This document shows, piece after piece, positions 1-7,671 of a DNA stretch of 44,021 bases (positions within the stretch are counted from its first letter, which is position 1; each line of letters starts with the position of its first letter). The stretch lies in NCBI RefSeq assembly GCF_900108915.1, contig NZ_FNYH01000016.1:1-44021 (forward strand), in the 5' to 3' direction. The notes beneath the pieces were generated by a model that was given only the letters and a program-made list of their open reading frames with translations, ran no database searches and was not told where the DNA came from. Position numbers and translations under genes: made by a program. The DNA comes from Allopseudospirillum japonicum. GTDB lineage: Bacteria; Pseudomonadota; Gammaproteobacteria; Pseudomonadales; Halomonadaceae.

Positions 1-97
1 TGAACCACCTGAATCCATGCCGAACTCAGCAGTGAAACCGCGTCGCGCCGATGATAGTGTGGGGTCTCCCCATGTGAAAGTAGGTTATCGTCAAGTA
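1..97 (+). rRNA. rrf: 5S ribosomal RNA, 3' part
   Basis: The first ~97 bases match the bacterial 5S rRNA core and 3' arm: the segment around CCATGCCGAACTCAG, then the GATAGTGTGGGGTCTCCCCATG hairpin region and the GAAAGTAGG stretch. The 5' part lies before the window, so this is the end of an rRNA operon. The exact 3' end (95-98) is estimated from the E. coli molecule. A terminator follows directly. Confidence 0.93.
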
Positions 98-105
98 CCT
101 AACAG

Positions 106-138
106 AAAAACCCTCAAGCAGATGCTTGGGGGTTTTTT
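106..138 (+). terminator. Rho-independent terminator of the rRNA operon
   Basis: An A-rich left side, a stem formed by CCCTCAAGCA and TGCTTGGGGG with a two-base loop, and a run of six T form a classic intrinsic terminator about ten bases after the 5S rRNA. It separates the rRNA operon from birA. Confidence 0.88.
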
Positions 139-176
139 GCGTTTGCTAATAAAAACCTAATTTTCACTTTCTAATA

Positions 177-215
177 CTTAGTAAATCTCTTAGTATCGCA
201 GGGGCTTTTACTAAG
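177..215 (+). promoter_or_regulatory. Inverted repeat in the birA leader
   Basis: CTTAGTAAA (177-185) and TTTACTAAG (207-215) form a perfect 9-bp inverted repeat with a 21-base spacer. The right arm ends in the AAGAGG that serves as the birA ribosome binding site, so a hairpin here could occlude translation. It could alternatively be a protein operator. BirA-type operators are inverted repeats of TTGTAAACC, and this one differs from them. Function unproven. Confidence 0.4.
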
Positions 216-227
216 AGGTTATTTTGG

Positions 228-1214
228 ATGGATCTTTATACACTTATTAAAATTCTAGCTGATGGTCATTATCATTCTGGTGAAGAAATTGGCCAAGCAA
301 TTGGTGTTAGCCGTACTGCGGTATGGAAACAGTTAAAAAAATTAGAGACTTTAGGTTTAGAGGTTGAAGCAACTAAAGGTTTAGGATATCGCTTCAATCA
401 TCCTTTAGATCTTTTAAATCAACATACTTTATTTGCTTATATTCCTGAAGATAAAAAAAATTATATAGGTGATCTTGATATTCAATCTGTGACGGATTCG
501 ACTAACCAAAGTATTTTAGATGAATTTAAACAGATAAAATTTAGATCAAAAACGGCTTATATTAAGTTGGCAGAGATGCAAACAGGAGGGCGTGGCCGTC
601 GTGGGCGTACTTGGTTAAGCCCTTATGCACGTAGTTTAAGTCTGTCCATGGGATGGCAATTTGAGCAAGGTGTGCAAGCATTAGAAGGTTTAAGTTTGGC
701 CGTTGGTGTTTGTGTTGCGCGTGTTTTGGCAGCTTATGGTATTCAAGTTGATCTAAAATGGCCTAATGATGTGCTAGCACAAGGTGCAAAACTCGCGGGT
801 ATTTTAGTTGAATTGGCTGGTGATTTAAGTGGACCGTGCCAGGTCGTATTGGGTATAGGCTTGAATTACAGTTTAACTGAGCAAGAAAAACAAAGCCTTA
901 CCCAGCCTGTGATAGGGATTACAGATTTAGTGAGGCAACCTAATCTGCTTAAAACGCGCAATCAACTAGCTGCAGATTTAATTGTTTCGCTATTAGATTT
1001 ATTTAACTCCTTTGAAAAGACTGGATTCCAGCCTTATCAAAATGATTGGAATCAACATCATGCTTACACAAATCAAGAAGTTTATTTGATTTTAGGTCAT
1101 AAGAAAGAAAAAGTATTGGCTTTGGGTGTAGACGAACGTGGTGCACTTAAAATCCAGCGTGATGGTCAGTGCGAACATTTACAAGGCGGTGAAATTAGTA
1201 TACGCCCAGTATAA
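228..1214 (+). CDS. birA: Bifunctional biotin--[acetyl-CoA-carboxylase] ligase / biotin operon repressor BirA
   Basis: BirA activates biotin with ATP and attaches it to the biotin carboxyl carrier protein; the N-terminal domain allows it also to repress biotin genes. The 328-residue product has the family length. A winged-helix HTH lies at residues ~19-41, the biotinyl-AMP loop GRGRRGR at 121-127, KWPND at 177-181, the catalytic-lysine segment KLAGILVEL at ~188-196, and a C-terminal SH3-like domain ending GGEIS. The ATG follows AAGAGG nine bases upstream. It is 16 bp ahead of coaX, probably one transcript. The complete HTH domain means it is the regulatory (class II) type. Confidence 0.96.
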   Translation: MDLYTLIKILADGHYHSGEEIGQAIGVSRTAVWKQLKKLETLGLEVEATKGLGYRFNHPLDLLNQHTLFAYIPEDKKNYIGDLDIQSVTDSTNQSILDEFKQIKFRSKTAYIKLAEMQTGGRGRRGRTWLSPYARSLSLSMGWQFEQGVQALEGLSLAVGVCVARVLAAYGIQVDLKWPNDVLAQGAKLAGILVELAGDLSGPCQVVLGIGLNYSLTEQEKQSLTQPVIGITDLVRQPNLLKTRNQLAADLIVSLLDLFNSFEKTGFQPYQNDWNQHHAYTNQEVYLILGHKKEKVLALGVDERGALKIQRDGQCEHLQGGEISIRPV

Positions 1215-1230
1215 CCCAAAGAGGCTACGC

Positions 1231-2034
1231 ATGATTCTTGATTTGGATGTAGGCAATACCTTAACTAAATGGCGCTCTAAGTCGTGGCATTCGAATGCGA
1301 TCCTTGCTCGTGGTGCAGTGTGGACACAAACTTCATGGGAGCTTGCCGAGGCTTTTCCTGATTTAGCGCAGGTGCAGGCTTTGCGGATTTCCAATGTTGC
1401 CGGTCAAGAAGTCTTGGATACAATTGCGAGCTTAGCTGAAAATTATCAAATTCCTATTTATATTGCACATTCTAGCGCTCGTTTTGGGCGTGTAGTGAGT
1501 GGGTATCAACAGCCGGAGCGTTTGGGTGTTGATCGTTGGTTGGTGACATTGGCTGGTTTTCAAGCTTTGCAAGGGTGTTGCGTAGTAGATTGTGGCAGCG
1601 CAATTACGATTGATTTTGTTGATCACGCAGGAAAGCACCTAGGTGGATATATTACCCCTGGTATCCGTTTAATGAAGCAGAGTTTAAAGTTAGGAACACG
1701 CAATGTTCCTATTGGTGCTGAGCAAAACCCAGCACGTTTAAGCTTGCCAGGGTGTAATACGATAGATGCGGTCAATCATGGTATTTTTGTTGCAGTGAGT
1801 GCGCAGATTAATGCCTGTTATCAAAGGTTTTGTAATCAATATCAAACGCGTTGGCCTTTGGTCCTTACAGGAGGAGATGCCAGCTTGGTGAGTCAAGGGC
1901 TGGATACAAAAGCTATTTTATGGCCTGACATGGTTTACGCTGGTTTGGAAGTCATGTTTCCACTAACTGAACAGGAAAAAGTTGGTCAGCTAACGGGTTT
2001 TGAGCAAGGTCATGAAGATAGTGCACTATTATAA
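1231..2034 (+). CDS. coaX: Type III pantothenate kinase
   Basis: CoaX phosphorylates pantothenate, the first step of coenzyme A synthesis, in the cytoplasm. The start is the ATG at 1231, where the family's N-terminal phosphate-binding motif DVGNT (residues 6-10) begins and AGAGG lies just upstream; an earlier in-frame start at 1138 would overlap birA and add unrelated residues. Other family motifs are GVDRW (99-103), DCGSAITIDF (120-129) and GGYITPG (138-144). Length 267 residues is typical. In E. coli the position after birA is held by the unrelated type I kinase coaA; here the type III enzyme takes it, as in pseudomonads. Confidence 0.94.
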   Translation: MILDLDVGNTLTKWRSKSWHSNAILARGAVWTQTSWELAEAFPDLAQVQALRISNVAGQEVLDTIASLAENYQIPIYIAHSSARFGRVVSGYQQPERLGVDRWLVTLAGFQALQGCCVVDCGSAITIDFVDHAGKHLGGYITPGIRLMKQSLKLGTRNVPIGAEQNPARLSLPGCNTIDAVNHGIFVAVSAQINACYQRFCNQYQTRWPLVLTGGDASLVSQGLDTKAILWPDMVYAGLEVMFPLTEQEKVGQLTGFEQGHEDSALL

Positions 2035-2067
2035 TTACAGAAAAGTGATTTAAATTAGTTTTTTTGG

Positions 2068-2095
2068 TTGACACTCAAATTAGAATACGTATAAT
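2068..2095 (+). promoter_or_regulatory. Sigma-70 promoter of the tRNA-Tyr/Gly/Thr operon
   Basis: A perfect -35 box TTGACA (2068-2073) and a perfect -10 box TATAAT (2090-2095) are separated by 16 bp. A transcript would start near 2102, a few bases before tRNA-Tyr. The G/C-containing bases after the -10 box fit a stable-RNA promoter. Confidence 0.88.
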
Positions 2096-2109
2096 GCAAC
2101 GCCAAGTCA

Positions 2110-2193
<84 letters not shown>

Positions 2194-2215
2194 GATTTCA
2201 AAATGCCTGTAAAAA

Positions 2216-2289
<74 letters not shown>

Positions 2290-2343
2290 ACTTGAGCTGC
2301 AAGCCGCAAAAAACATAATTTATAGGCAGACTAAGCAAGTTAG

Positions 2344-2418
<75 letters not shown>

Positions 2419-2432
2419 GAAAAAGATAAAAA

Positions 2433-2465
2433 GGCGGTTGCTTAAAAGAGCATCCGCCGTTTTTG
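2433..2465 (+). terminator. Intrinsic terminator after the tRNA operon
   Basis: GGCGG-T-TGCT and AGCA-T-CCGCC form a 9-bp stem with one central mismatch and a six-base loop, followed by GTTTTTG. It lies between tRNA-Thr and tuf1, so tuf1 probably does not depend wholly on the tRNA promoter. Confidence 0.75.
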
Positions 2466-2527
2466 TATGTGGCCTTTGCAAATTAAGCGAATCCGGCCTG
2501 AGAAACTACTCGTTCTCAAGAGAGCAC

Positions 2528-2575
2528 TTGTCGCCCGCGCTTAAGCAGTACACAATAGCCCCACTTTATAAAGTG
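2528..2575 (+). promoter_or_regulatory. Putative tuf1 promoter with adjacent 14-bp palindrome
   Basis: TTGTCG (2528-2533) and CACAAT (2551-2556), 17 bp apart, are an acceptable but imperfect sigma-70 promoter. A perfect palindrome CACTTTATAAAGTG occupies 2562-2575, where transcription would begin. It may be a regulator site or a small hairpin in the 5' leader. Confidence 0.45.
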
Positions 2576-2612
2576 ATGTTTTTAGTCTTAGCTCATTGTG
2601 GAGTGATATAGC

Positions 2613-3806
2613 ATGTCTAAGGAAAAATTCGAACGTTCCAAGCCCCACGTAAACGTGGGCACTATCGGTCACGTAGACCATGGTAAAACCACACTAACCG
2701 CAGCGCTGACTCGCGTATGTGCAGAAGTATGGGGCGGTTCTGCAGTAGCGTTTGATGGTATCGACAATGCACCAGAAGAACGTGAGCGTGGTATTACCAT
2801 CTCAACTTCACACGTTGAGTATGACTCTCCAAGCCGTCACTACGCACACGTAGATTGCCCAGGCCACGCGGATTATGTGAAGAACATGATCACAGGTGCG
2901 GCGCAGATGGACGGTGCTATCTTAGTTTGTTCAGCAGCTGATGGCCCCATGCCGCAAACACGTGAGCACATTCTGCTTTCACGTCAGGTTGGCGTACCTT
3001 ACATCGTTGTGTTCCTAAACAAAGCGGACATGGTTGACGATGAAGAGTTGCTAGAACTGGTTGAGATGGAAGTCCGTGATCTTCTGAGCCAGTACGACTT
3101 CCCAGGTGACGATACACCTATCGTTGTGGGTTCTGCGCTGATGGCGTTGAACGGTGAAGACGACAACGAAATGGGTACGACAGCGGTGAAGAAGCTGGTT
3201 GAAACCCTAGACGAGTACATCCCAGAACCAGAGCGTGCGATCGATCAAGCTTTCTTGATGCCGATTGAAGACGTATTCTCGATCTCAGGCCGTGGTACCG
3301 TGGTAACAAGTCGTGTAGAGCGTGGTATTGTCAAAGTTGGTGAAGAAGTTGAGATCGTTGGTATCCGTGACACCACTAAGACCACGGTAACGGGCGTTGA
3401 GATGTTCCGTAAGCTGCTTGACGAAGGTCGTGCAGGTGAGAACATTGGTGCTTTGTTACGTGGTACTAAGCGTGATGACGTAGAGCGTGGTCAAGTATTG
3501 GCTAAGCCAGGTACGATCAAGCCGCATACTGTTTTTGAATCAGAAGTGTACGTACTTTCTAAAGAAGAAGGTGGTCGTCACACGCCATTTTTCAAAGGCT
3601 ACCGTCCTCAGTTTTACTTCCGTACAACGGACGTGACTGGTTCTTGTGAGTTGCCGGAAGGTGTCGAGATGGTAATGCCAGGTGATAACGTGCAAATGGT
3701 TGTGACCTTGATTGCCCCTATCGCGATGGAAGATGGTCTGCGCTTTGCGATCCGTGAAGGCGGTCGTACAGTTGGTGCGGGCGTCGTTGCTAAAATTATT
3801 GAATAA
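2613..3806 (+). CDS. tuf: Elongation factor Tu, copy 1 (carries a Gly-to-Ser change at residue 233)
   Basis: EF-Tu brings aminoacyl-tRNA to the ribosome as a GTP complex. The 397-residue product has the G1 loop GHVDHGKT (~19-26), the DCPGHADY switch II (81-88), NKAD (136-139) and intact domains 2 and 3. It is almost identical, base for base, to the second copy at 19471-20664, with about ten scattered differences, mostly synonymous, which points to gene conversion. The one amino-acid difference is residue 233: AGT (Ser) at 3309-3311 here, GGT (Gly) in copy 2, inside the domain 2 motif VVTGRVERG. It starts at ATG, whereas copy 2 uses GTG. Confidence 0.97.
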   Translation: MSKEKFERSKPHVNVGTIGHVDHGKTTLTAALTRVCAEVWGGSAVAFDGIDNAPEERERGITISTSHVEYDSPSRHYAHVDCPGHADYVKNMITGAAQMDGAILVCSAADGPMPQTREHILLSRQVGVPYIVVFLNKADMVDDEELLELVEMEVRDLLSQYDFPGDDTPIVVGSALMALNGEDDNEMGTTAVKKLVETLDEYIPEPERAIDQAFLMPIEDVFSISGRGTVVTSRVERGIVKVGEEVEIVGIRDTTKTTVTGVEMFRKLLDEGRAGENIGALLRGTKRDDVERGQVLAKPGTIKPHTVFESEVYVLSKEEGGRHTPFFKGYRPQFYFRTTDVTGSCELPEGVEMVMPGDNVQMVVTLIAPIAMEDGLRFAIREGGRTVGAGVVAKIIE

Positions 3807-3811
3807 ACTAC

Positions 3812-3840
3812 TTGCATCCCCTAGGGGGTATCAGTAGAAT
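3812..3840 (+). promoter_or_regulatory. Promoter for tRNA-Trp-secE-nusG
   Basis: TTGCAT (3812-3817) and TAGAAT (3835-3840) are 17 bp apart, a good sigma-70 match. The expected start near 3847 falls within the left arm of the tuf1 terminator hairpin. Confidence 0.65.
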
Positions 3841-3843
3841 ACA

Positions 3844-3870
3844 GGGGCTGTTGAGGCAGCCCCTTTTGTT
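3844..3870 (+). terminator. Intrinsic terminator after tuf1
   Basis: GGGGCTG (3844-3850) and CAGCCCC (3857-3863) form a 7-bp GC-rich stem followed by TTTTGTT. It would end tuf1 transcripts just before tRNA-Trp. Confidence 0.75.
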
Positions 3871-3876
3871 AAGCGT

Positions 3877-3952
<76 letters not shown>

Positions 3953-4037
3953 ACCTTCCTCAGGTTGGCACTTCGACGCACTATCCCTTAAAGCAAGCGC
4001 TTTACTTGTGTATGCCGCACCCGAAGGAGTCCCTCTG

Positions 4038-4406
4038 ATGAATGCAAAAACAGATGCGCCGGAAGCTCGTTTCGACGGTCTGAAGTGGGGTCTTGTCTTC
4101 GCCTTAGTCGCTGTCGCGGTAGCAGGTAATGGTTACTTTTCCGACGAGTCCTTGCTATATCGTGTGCTGGGTGTTGTCGTCGTTGCCGTCATTGCTGCTA
4201 CAATAGCGTTGCGTACTGCGAAAGGACAAAAGTTTTTATCCATGGCGCGTGATGCGCGTGCAGAGATTCGTAAAGTCATTTGGCCAACACGCCAAGAGAC
4301 CACACAAACGACCCTGATTGTGTTAGCCGCAGTTTTCTTTATGGCCTTGTTGTTGTGGATAATTGACTCCCTCTTGAGCTGGTTGTTAGAAGGTTTTATC
4401 GCCTAA
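4038..4406 (+). CDS. secE: Preprotein translocase subunit SecE
   Basis: SecE is the small essential subunit of the SecYEG inner-membrane translocon and clamps SecY. The start chosen is the ATG at 4038, eight bases after an AAGGAG ribosome binding site; an earlier in-frame ATG at 4008 has none. The 122-residue product has three predicted membrane segments (about residues 17-35, 41-58 and 92-115), and the conserved cytoplasmic amphipathic region with the motif [12 protein letters not shown] just before the last segment. This is the three-segment enterobacterial form. It is followed by nusG after 16 bp, the standard pair. Confidence 0.95.
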   Translation: MNAKTDAPEARFDGLKWGLVFALVAVAVAGNGYFSDESLLYRVLGVVVVAVIAATIALRTAKGQKFLSMARDARAEIRKVIWPTRQETTQTTLIVLAAVFFMALLLWIIDSLLSWLLEGFIA

Positions 4407-4422
4407 AAAGAGGAGCAATTTC

Positions 4423-4956
4423 ATGGCAAAGCGTTGGTATGTAGTGCACGCCTATTCAGGTTTTGAAAAGCAGGTGATGCGCTCTCTTAAAGAAAGAGTC
4501 AAGCTAAAAGGTATGGAAGAAGACTTTGGTCAGATTCTTGTACCTACAGAAGAAGTTGTTGAAATGCGCGACGGCAAAAAGCGCCGTAGCGAACGCAAAT
4601 TTTATCCTGGCTATGTGCTTGTAGAAATGGATATGAACGATTCTACATGGCACCTAGTGAAAGAAACCCCTAGAGTTATGGGGTTTATCGGTGGTACACC
4701 AGAAAAGCCGGCGCCAATTACCCAACGCGAAGCAGATGCTATTTTACAGCGTGTTGCAGATGGTGCTGATAAGCCTAAACCCAAGACCTTGTTCGAACCG
4801 GGAGAAACCGTGCGTATTCTCGAAGGTCCGTTCGCTGAATTTAATGGTGTGGTAGAAGAAGTTAACTACGAAAAAAACCGTCTACAAATTTCTGTACTGA
4901 TTTTCGGACGTACCACACCAGTTGAGCTTGAGTTTGGTCAAGTAGAAAAAGACTAA
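4423..4956 (+). CDS. nusG: Transcription termination/antitermination factor NusG
   Basis: NusG binds RNA polymerase across the cleft, suppresses pausing, and links polymerase to Rho or to ribosomal protein S10. The 177-residue protein has the N-terminal NGN domain (residues ~1-110, beginning [13 protein letters not shown]) and a C-terminal KOW domain (~125-175, including [13 protein letters not shown]). The ATG follows AAGAGGAGC. S10, its ribosomal partner, is encoded later in the same window. Length and motifs are normal for the housekeeping protein rather than an RfaH-type paralogue. Confidence 0.97.
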   Translation: MAKRWYVVHAYSGFEKQVMRSLKERVKLKGMEEDFGQILVPTEEVVEMRDGKKRRSERKFYPGYVLVEMDMNDSTWHLVKETPRVMGFIGGTPEKPAPITQREADAILQRVADGADKPKPKTLFEPGETVRILEGPFAEFNGVVEEVNYEKNRLQISVLIFGRTTPVELEFGQVEKD

Positions 4957-5004
4957 TTAACTAAATAGGCGCGTAGCTGGTCTTCAGTTGCGTGCCTTTT
5001 GTGT

Positions 5005-5040
5005 CCCCAGGGGAGCCTAGTTTTAGGCGCTGCACCCACT
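5005..5040 (+). promoter_or_regulatory. Putative L1-binding autoregulatory site in the rplK leader
   Basis: The leader has GGGAGCC (5011-5017), a small hairpin GCCTA-GTTT-TAGGC (5015-5028), then GGCGC and GCACCCAC. This resembles the L1 target in 23S rRNA, where GGGAGCC faces a GGCGC strand across an asymmetric internal loop. L1 repressing its own mRNA through such a mimic is established in E. coli. The assignment here is inferred from motif similarity. Confidence 0.6.
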
Positions 5041-5051
5041 AGGAGTAATAC

Positions 5052-5483
5052 ATGGCTAAGAAAGTACAAGCCTACATTAAGCTGCAAGTTAAAGCCGGTC
5101 AGGCGAATCCAAGTCCTCCCGTAGGTCCAGCACTTGGTCAACATGGTGTGAACATCATGGAGTTCTGTAAAGCTTTCAACGCGGCAACGCAAAACCTAGA
5201 ACCAGGTTTGCCAACGCCTGTTGTTATCACAGTTTATAGTGATCGTAGCTTTACCTTCGTCACCAAAACGCCTCCCGCAGCTATCTTGTTGAAAAAAGCT
5301 GCTGGCATCAAATCAGGTTCAGGCGAGCCTAACAAGAAGAAAGTTGGTAAGGTAACTGTTGAGCAATTAGAAGAAATTGCAAAAACTAAAGAGCCTGACC
5401 TCACTTCAGCTGATTTAGAAGCCGCTGTACGTACCATCGCTGGTACTGCCCGCAGCATGGGTCTTGATGTGGAGGGCTTATAA
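5052..5483 (+). CDS. rplK: 50S ribosomal protein L11
   Basis: L11 sits at the base of the L7/L12 stalk, binds the GTPase-associated centre of 23S rRNA and is needed for RelA activation. The 143-residue product has the proline-rich N-terminal segment ([13 protein letters not shown], residues ~21-33) that is the thiostrepton-contact region, and an RNA-binding C-terminal domain. The ATG follows TAGGAG. It ends one base before the rplA start, implying translational coupling, and its leader carries the likely L1 operator. Confidence 0.97.
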   Translation: MAKKVQAYIKLQVKAGQANPSPPVGPALGQHGVNIMEFCKAFNAATQNLEPGLPTPVVITVYSDRSFTFVTKTPPAAILLKKAAGIKSGSGEPNKKKVGKVTVEQLEEIAKTKEPDLTSADLEAAVRTIAGTARSMGLDVEGL

Positions 5484-5484
5484 G

Positions 5485-6180
5485 ATGGCCAAGTTAACTA
5501 AGCGTGCTAAGCAGATTGCAGAAAAAGTAGACTCAACTAAAGTCTACGCGTTAGAAGATGCCGTTGCCTTATTGGCTGAGTTATCAACTGTTAAGTTCAA
5601 AGAATCCATCGATGTTTCTGTGAACTTGGGCGTTGATCCACGTAAATCAGACCAAGTTGTACGTGGCGCCACTGTAATGCCAAACGGTACAGGTAAAGAC
5701 GTGCGTGTTGCTGTCTTTGCACAAGGCGCTGGTGCTGATGCTGCAAAAGAAGCAGGTGCTGATATCGTTGGTATGGAAGATCTTGCTGACGAAGTGAAAA
5801 AAGGCAACTTAGATTTTGACGTAGTGATCGCTGCACCTGATGCCATGCGCGTTGTGGGTCAGTTAGGTCAAATCTTAGGTCCCCGTGGTTTGATGCCAAA
5901 CCCTAAAGTAGGCACAGTCACACCTGATGTTGCTACTGCGGTTAAAAATGCCAAAGCAGGTCAAGTACGTTTCCGTACAGACAAAAATGGTATTATCCAC
6001 GCAGGTATTGGCAAAGTTGGTTTTACTGCAGAAGCGGTGAAAGGCAACCTAGAAGCTTTGTTGGCTGAGCTGAAAAAACTCAAGCCTTCTTCTTCTAAAG
6101 GCCAATATATGAAAAAAGTCACCTTGTCCACAACTATGGGACCAGGTTTGACAGTTGATCACAATAGCTTAGATATCTAA
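5485..6180 (+). CDS. rplA: 50S ribosomal protein L1
   Basis: L1 forms the mobile L1 stalk that moves deacylated tRNA out of the E site, and is the translational repressor of rplK-rplA. The start is the ATG at 5485 giving MAKLTKRAK (231 residues, standard length); an upstream in-frame ATG would overlap rplK. The conserved GRGLMPNPK-type region reads [15 protein letters not shown] near residues 130-144. It is followed by a long structured spacer before rplJ. Confidence 0.97.
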   Translation: MAKLTKRAKQIAEKVDSTKVYALEDAVALLAELSTVKFKESIDVSVNLGVDPRKSDQVVRGATVMPNGTGKDVRVAVFAQGAGADAAKEAGADIVGMEDLADEVKKGNLDFDVVIAAPDAMRVVGQLGQILGPRGLMPNPKVGTVTPDVATAVKNAKAGQVRFRTDKNGIIHAGIGKVGFTAEAVKGNLEALLAELKKLKPSSSKGQYMKKVTLSTTMGPGLTVDHNSLDI

Positions 6181-6199
6181 GCACAACGAACTTTGCGGA

Positions 6200-6398
6200 C
6201 TTGCTAGCTGAGGTTAGCTAGCAAGGACTCTCAAAGACCGCAGGTGTTTACAAATAAAGTAAACTTAATTTAGCCTGCGCAGATGGTAAGGCCGCCAGAA
6301 TTCTGCTGGTCCAATCATCAGGTACACTTTAGACGGAAACGACTAAAGTCTGGATAAGCAAGGGAATTTTCCCTCTACTCTATTTAGGAGCGCGTCAC
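6200..6398 (+). promoter_or_regulatory. Structured leader of rplJL (likely L10 autoregulatory leader)
   Basis: The spacer between rplA and rplJ holds no ORF but strong structure. A perfect 10-bp stem CTTGCTAGCT/AGCTAGCAAG (6200-6225) has no U-tract, so it looks like a processing or pausing hairpin rather than a terminator. CGCAGG (6239-6244) pairs with CCTGCG (6274-6279), enclosing GTTTAC/GTAAAC (6246-6251, 6259-6264). The segment GATGGTAAGGCCGCC follows. In E. coli this region holds the L10-L12 repressor site and an RNase III site; the same role is inferred here. Confidence 0.65.
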
Positions 6399-6899
6399 GT
6401 GGCACTAAGTCTTAACGACAAGAAAGCGATTGTTGCTGAAGTCAATGAGGCTGCCCAATCGGCTCTTTCTGTAGTGCTTGCAGACTCGCGTGGTGTCACC
6501 GTAAGTGCAATGACTAGCTTGCGTAAGCAAGCGCGTGAAGCAGGGGTACAACTGCGTGTTGTACGTAATACCCTAGCTCGTCGTGCACTTGAAGGGACTT
6601 CATACGAGTGCTTGGTAGAACAAATGACAGGCCCCACCTTGATTGCTTTCTCTATGGAGCATCCAGGTGCAGCGGCACGTTTGTTCAAAGACTTCGCAAA
6701 AGCGGAAGCTAAATTCGAAGTTAAAGCCCTAGCCTACGAAGGTGAGCTGATTGCTGCAGAAAACATTGACCGTTTGGCCAGCCTACCAACTTACGACGAA
6801 GCGATTGCACGCCTGATGGCGACAATGAAAGAAGCTTCTGCCGGCAAGCTGGTACGTACTTTGGCTGCTCTGCGCGACAAAATGCAAGAAGCTGCTTAA
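6399..6899 (+). CDS. rplJ: 50S ribosomal protein L10
   Basis: L10 anchors the L7/L12 dimers to the ribosome and represses its own operon. The start is GTG at 6399, eight bases after AGGAG, giving the family N-terminus [12 protein letters not shown]. The 166-residue length matches the E. coli protein; the C-terminal helix (~135-166) is the L12 dimer docking site. It is followed by rplL after 89 bp, a spacer with a small AGCAAG/CTTGCT hairpin (6951-6970). Confidence 0.96.
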   Translation: MALSLNDKKAIVAEVNEAAQSALSVVLADSRGVTVSAMTSLRKQAREAGVQLRVVRNTLARRALEGTSYECLVEQMTGPTLIAFSMEHPGAAARLFKDFAKAEAKFEVKALAYEGELIAAENIDRLASLPTYDEAIARLMATMKEASAGKLVRTLAALRDKMQEAA

Positions 6900-6988
6900 T
6901 TGCTTGTGCTATTTACAGCCAAGCTGCTTAATACCAACTGATTATAATCGAGCAAGTTCGCTAGCTTGCTGATGTAGGATTTAAAATC

Positions 6989-7360
6989 ATGGCACTGACA
7001 AAAGAAGATATCATTAACGCCGTTGCTGAAATGTCCGTAATGGAAGTGGTCGAGCTGATCGAAGCAATGGAAGAAAAATTCGGCGTATCTGCTGCTGCCG
7101 CTGTAATGGCTGGCCCTGCTGCAGGCGGCGAAGCTGCTGCGGAAGAAAAAACTGAGTTTGACGTTGTTCTGACTGCTGCTGGCGAGAAGAAAGTAAACGT
7201 AATTAAGGTAGTACGTGAAATCACAGGTCTTGGCTTGAAAGAAGCTAAAGGCATGGTTGACGGTGCACCTGCAACTGTTAAAGAAGCGGCCTCTAAAGAA
7301 GAAGCAGAAGCAGCGAAAGCTAAGCTTGAAGAAGCTGGCGCAACTGTGGAACTCAAGTAA
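6989..7360 (+). CDS. rplL: 50S ribosomal protein L7/L12
   Basis: L7/L12 is the multi-copy flexible stalk protein that recruits and stimulates translational GTPases. The 123-residue product shows an N-terminal dimerization helix pair (1-34), an alanine- and glycine-rich hinge (~35-53) and the C-terminal domain with [13 protein letters not shown] (~75-87). Codon use is strongly biased, as expected for a very highly expressed protein. An attenuator-like hairpin lies about 40 bp downstream. Confidence 0.97.
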   Translation: MALTKEDIINAVAEMSVMEVVELIEAMEEKFGVSAAAAVMAGPAAGGEAAAEEKTEFDVVLTAAGEKKVNVIKVVREITGLGLKEAKGMVDGAPATVKEAASKEEAEAAKAKLEEAGATVELK

Positions 7361-7671
7361 GCCCGCGTGTGCAGCCCTGCTGCGAGCTACTCCACATTGG
7401 CTGGTGGCGAATTCGCCGCCGGCCTTTTTCTGTTAATAGCGATTGTTTATCATGACAAGGCACTTGATCGGGCATAAGTGCAATATTAACAGTTTAGTTT
7501 GATAACAGCTTTAGGGCTGACGCCATCGGCAGGATGTTTGTAACTTATTAATTATTTTATAGATTCACTGCTGCCGTAACGGGTGATGCCTTACCCGCTA
7601 TCAAGTTAAAGCGATTTGACCTTTTTTTAATAAAGCGGTCTAGTTTCTAGTGAACAAGCTGGGGAATACTG
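7361..7671 (+). promoter_or_regulatory. rplL-rpoB spacer with an attenuator hairpin (7399-7430)
   Basis: No coding region is seen in this 311-base spacer. GGCTGGTGGCG and CGCCGCCGGCC (7399-7424) form an 11-bp stem with an AATT loop and two or three G-U pairs, followed by TTTTTC. It resembles the E. coli rplL-rpoB attenuator, which lets only part of the ribosomal-protein transcripts continue into rpoBC. The rest (7431-7671) is AT-rich leader ending with GGGGAA before rpoB. Partial termination is inferred. Confidence 0.75.

Noticed and set aside
1138-1230. Extended coaX start at 1138
   Set aside because: It would overlap birA by 77 bases and add residues unlike the family; the phosphate-binding motif begins right after the ATG at 1231.
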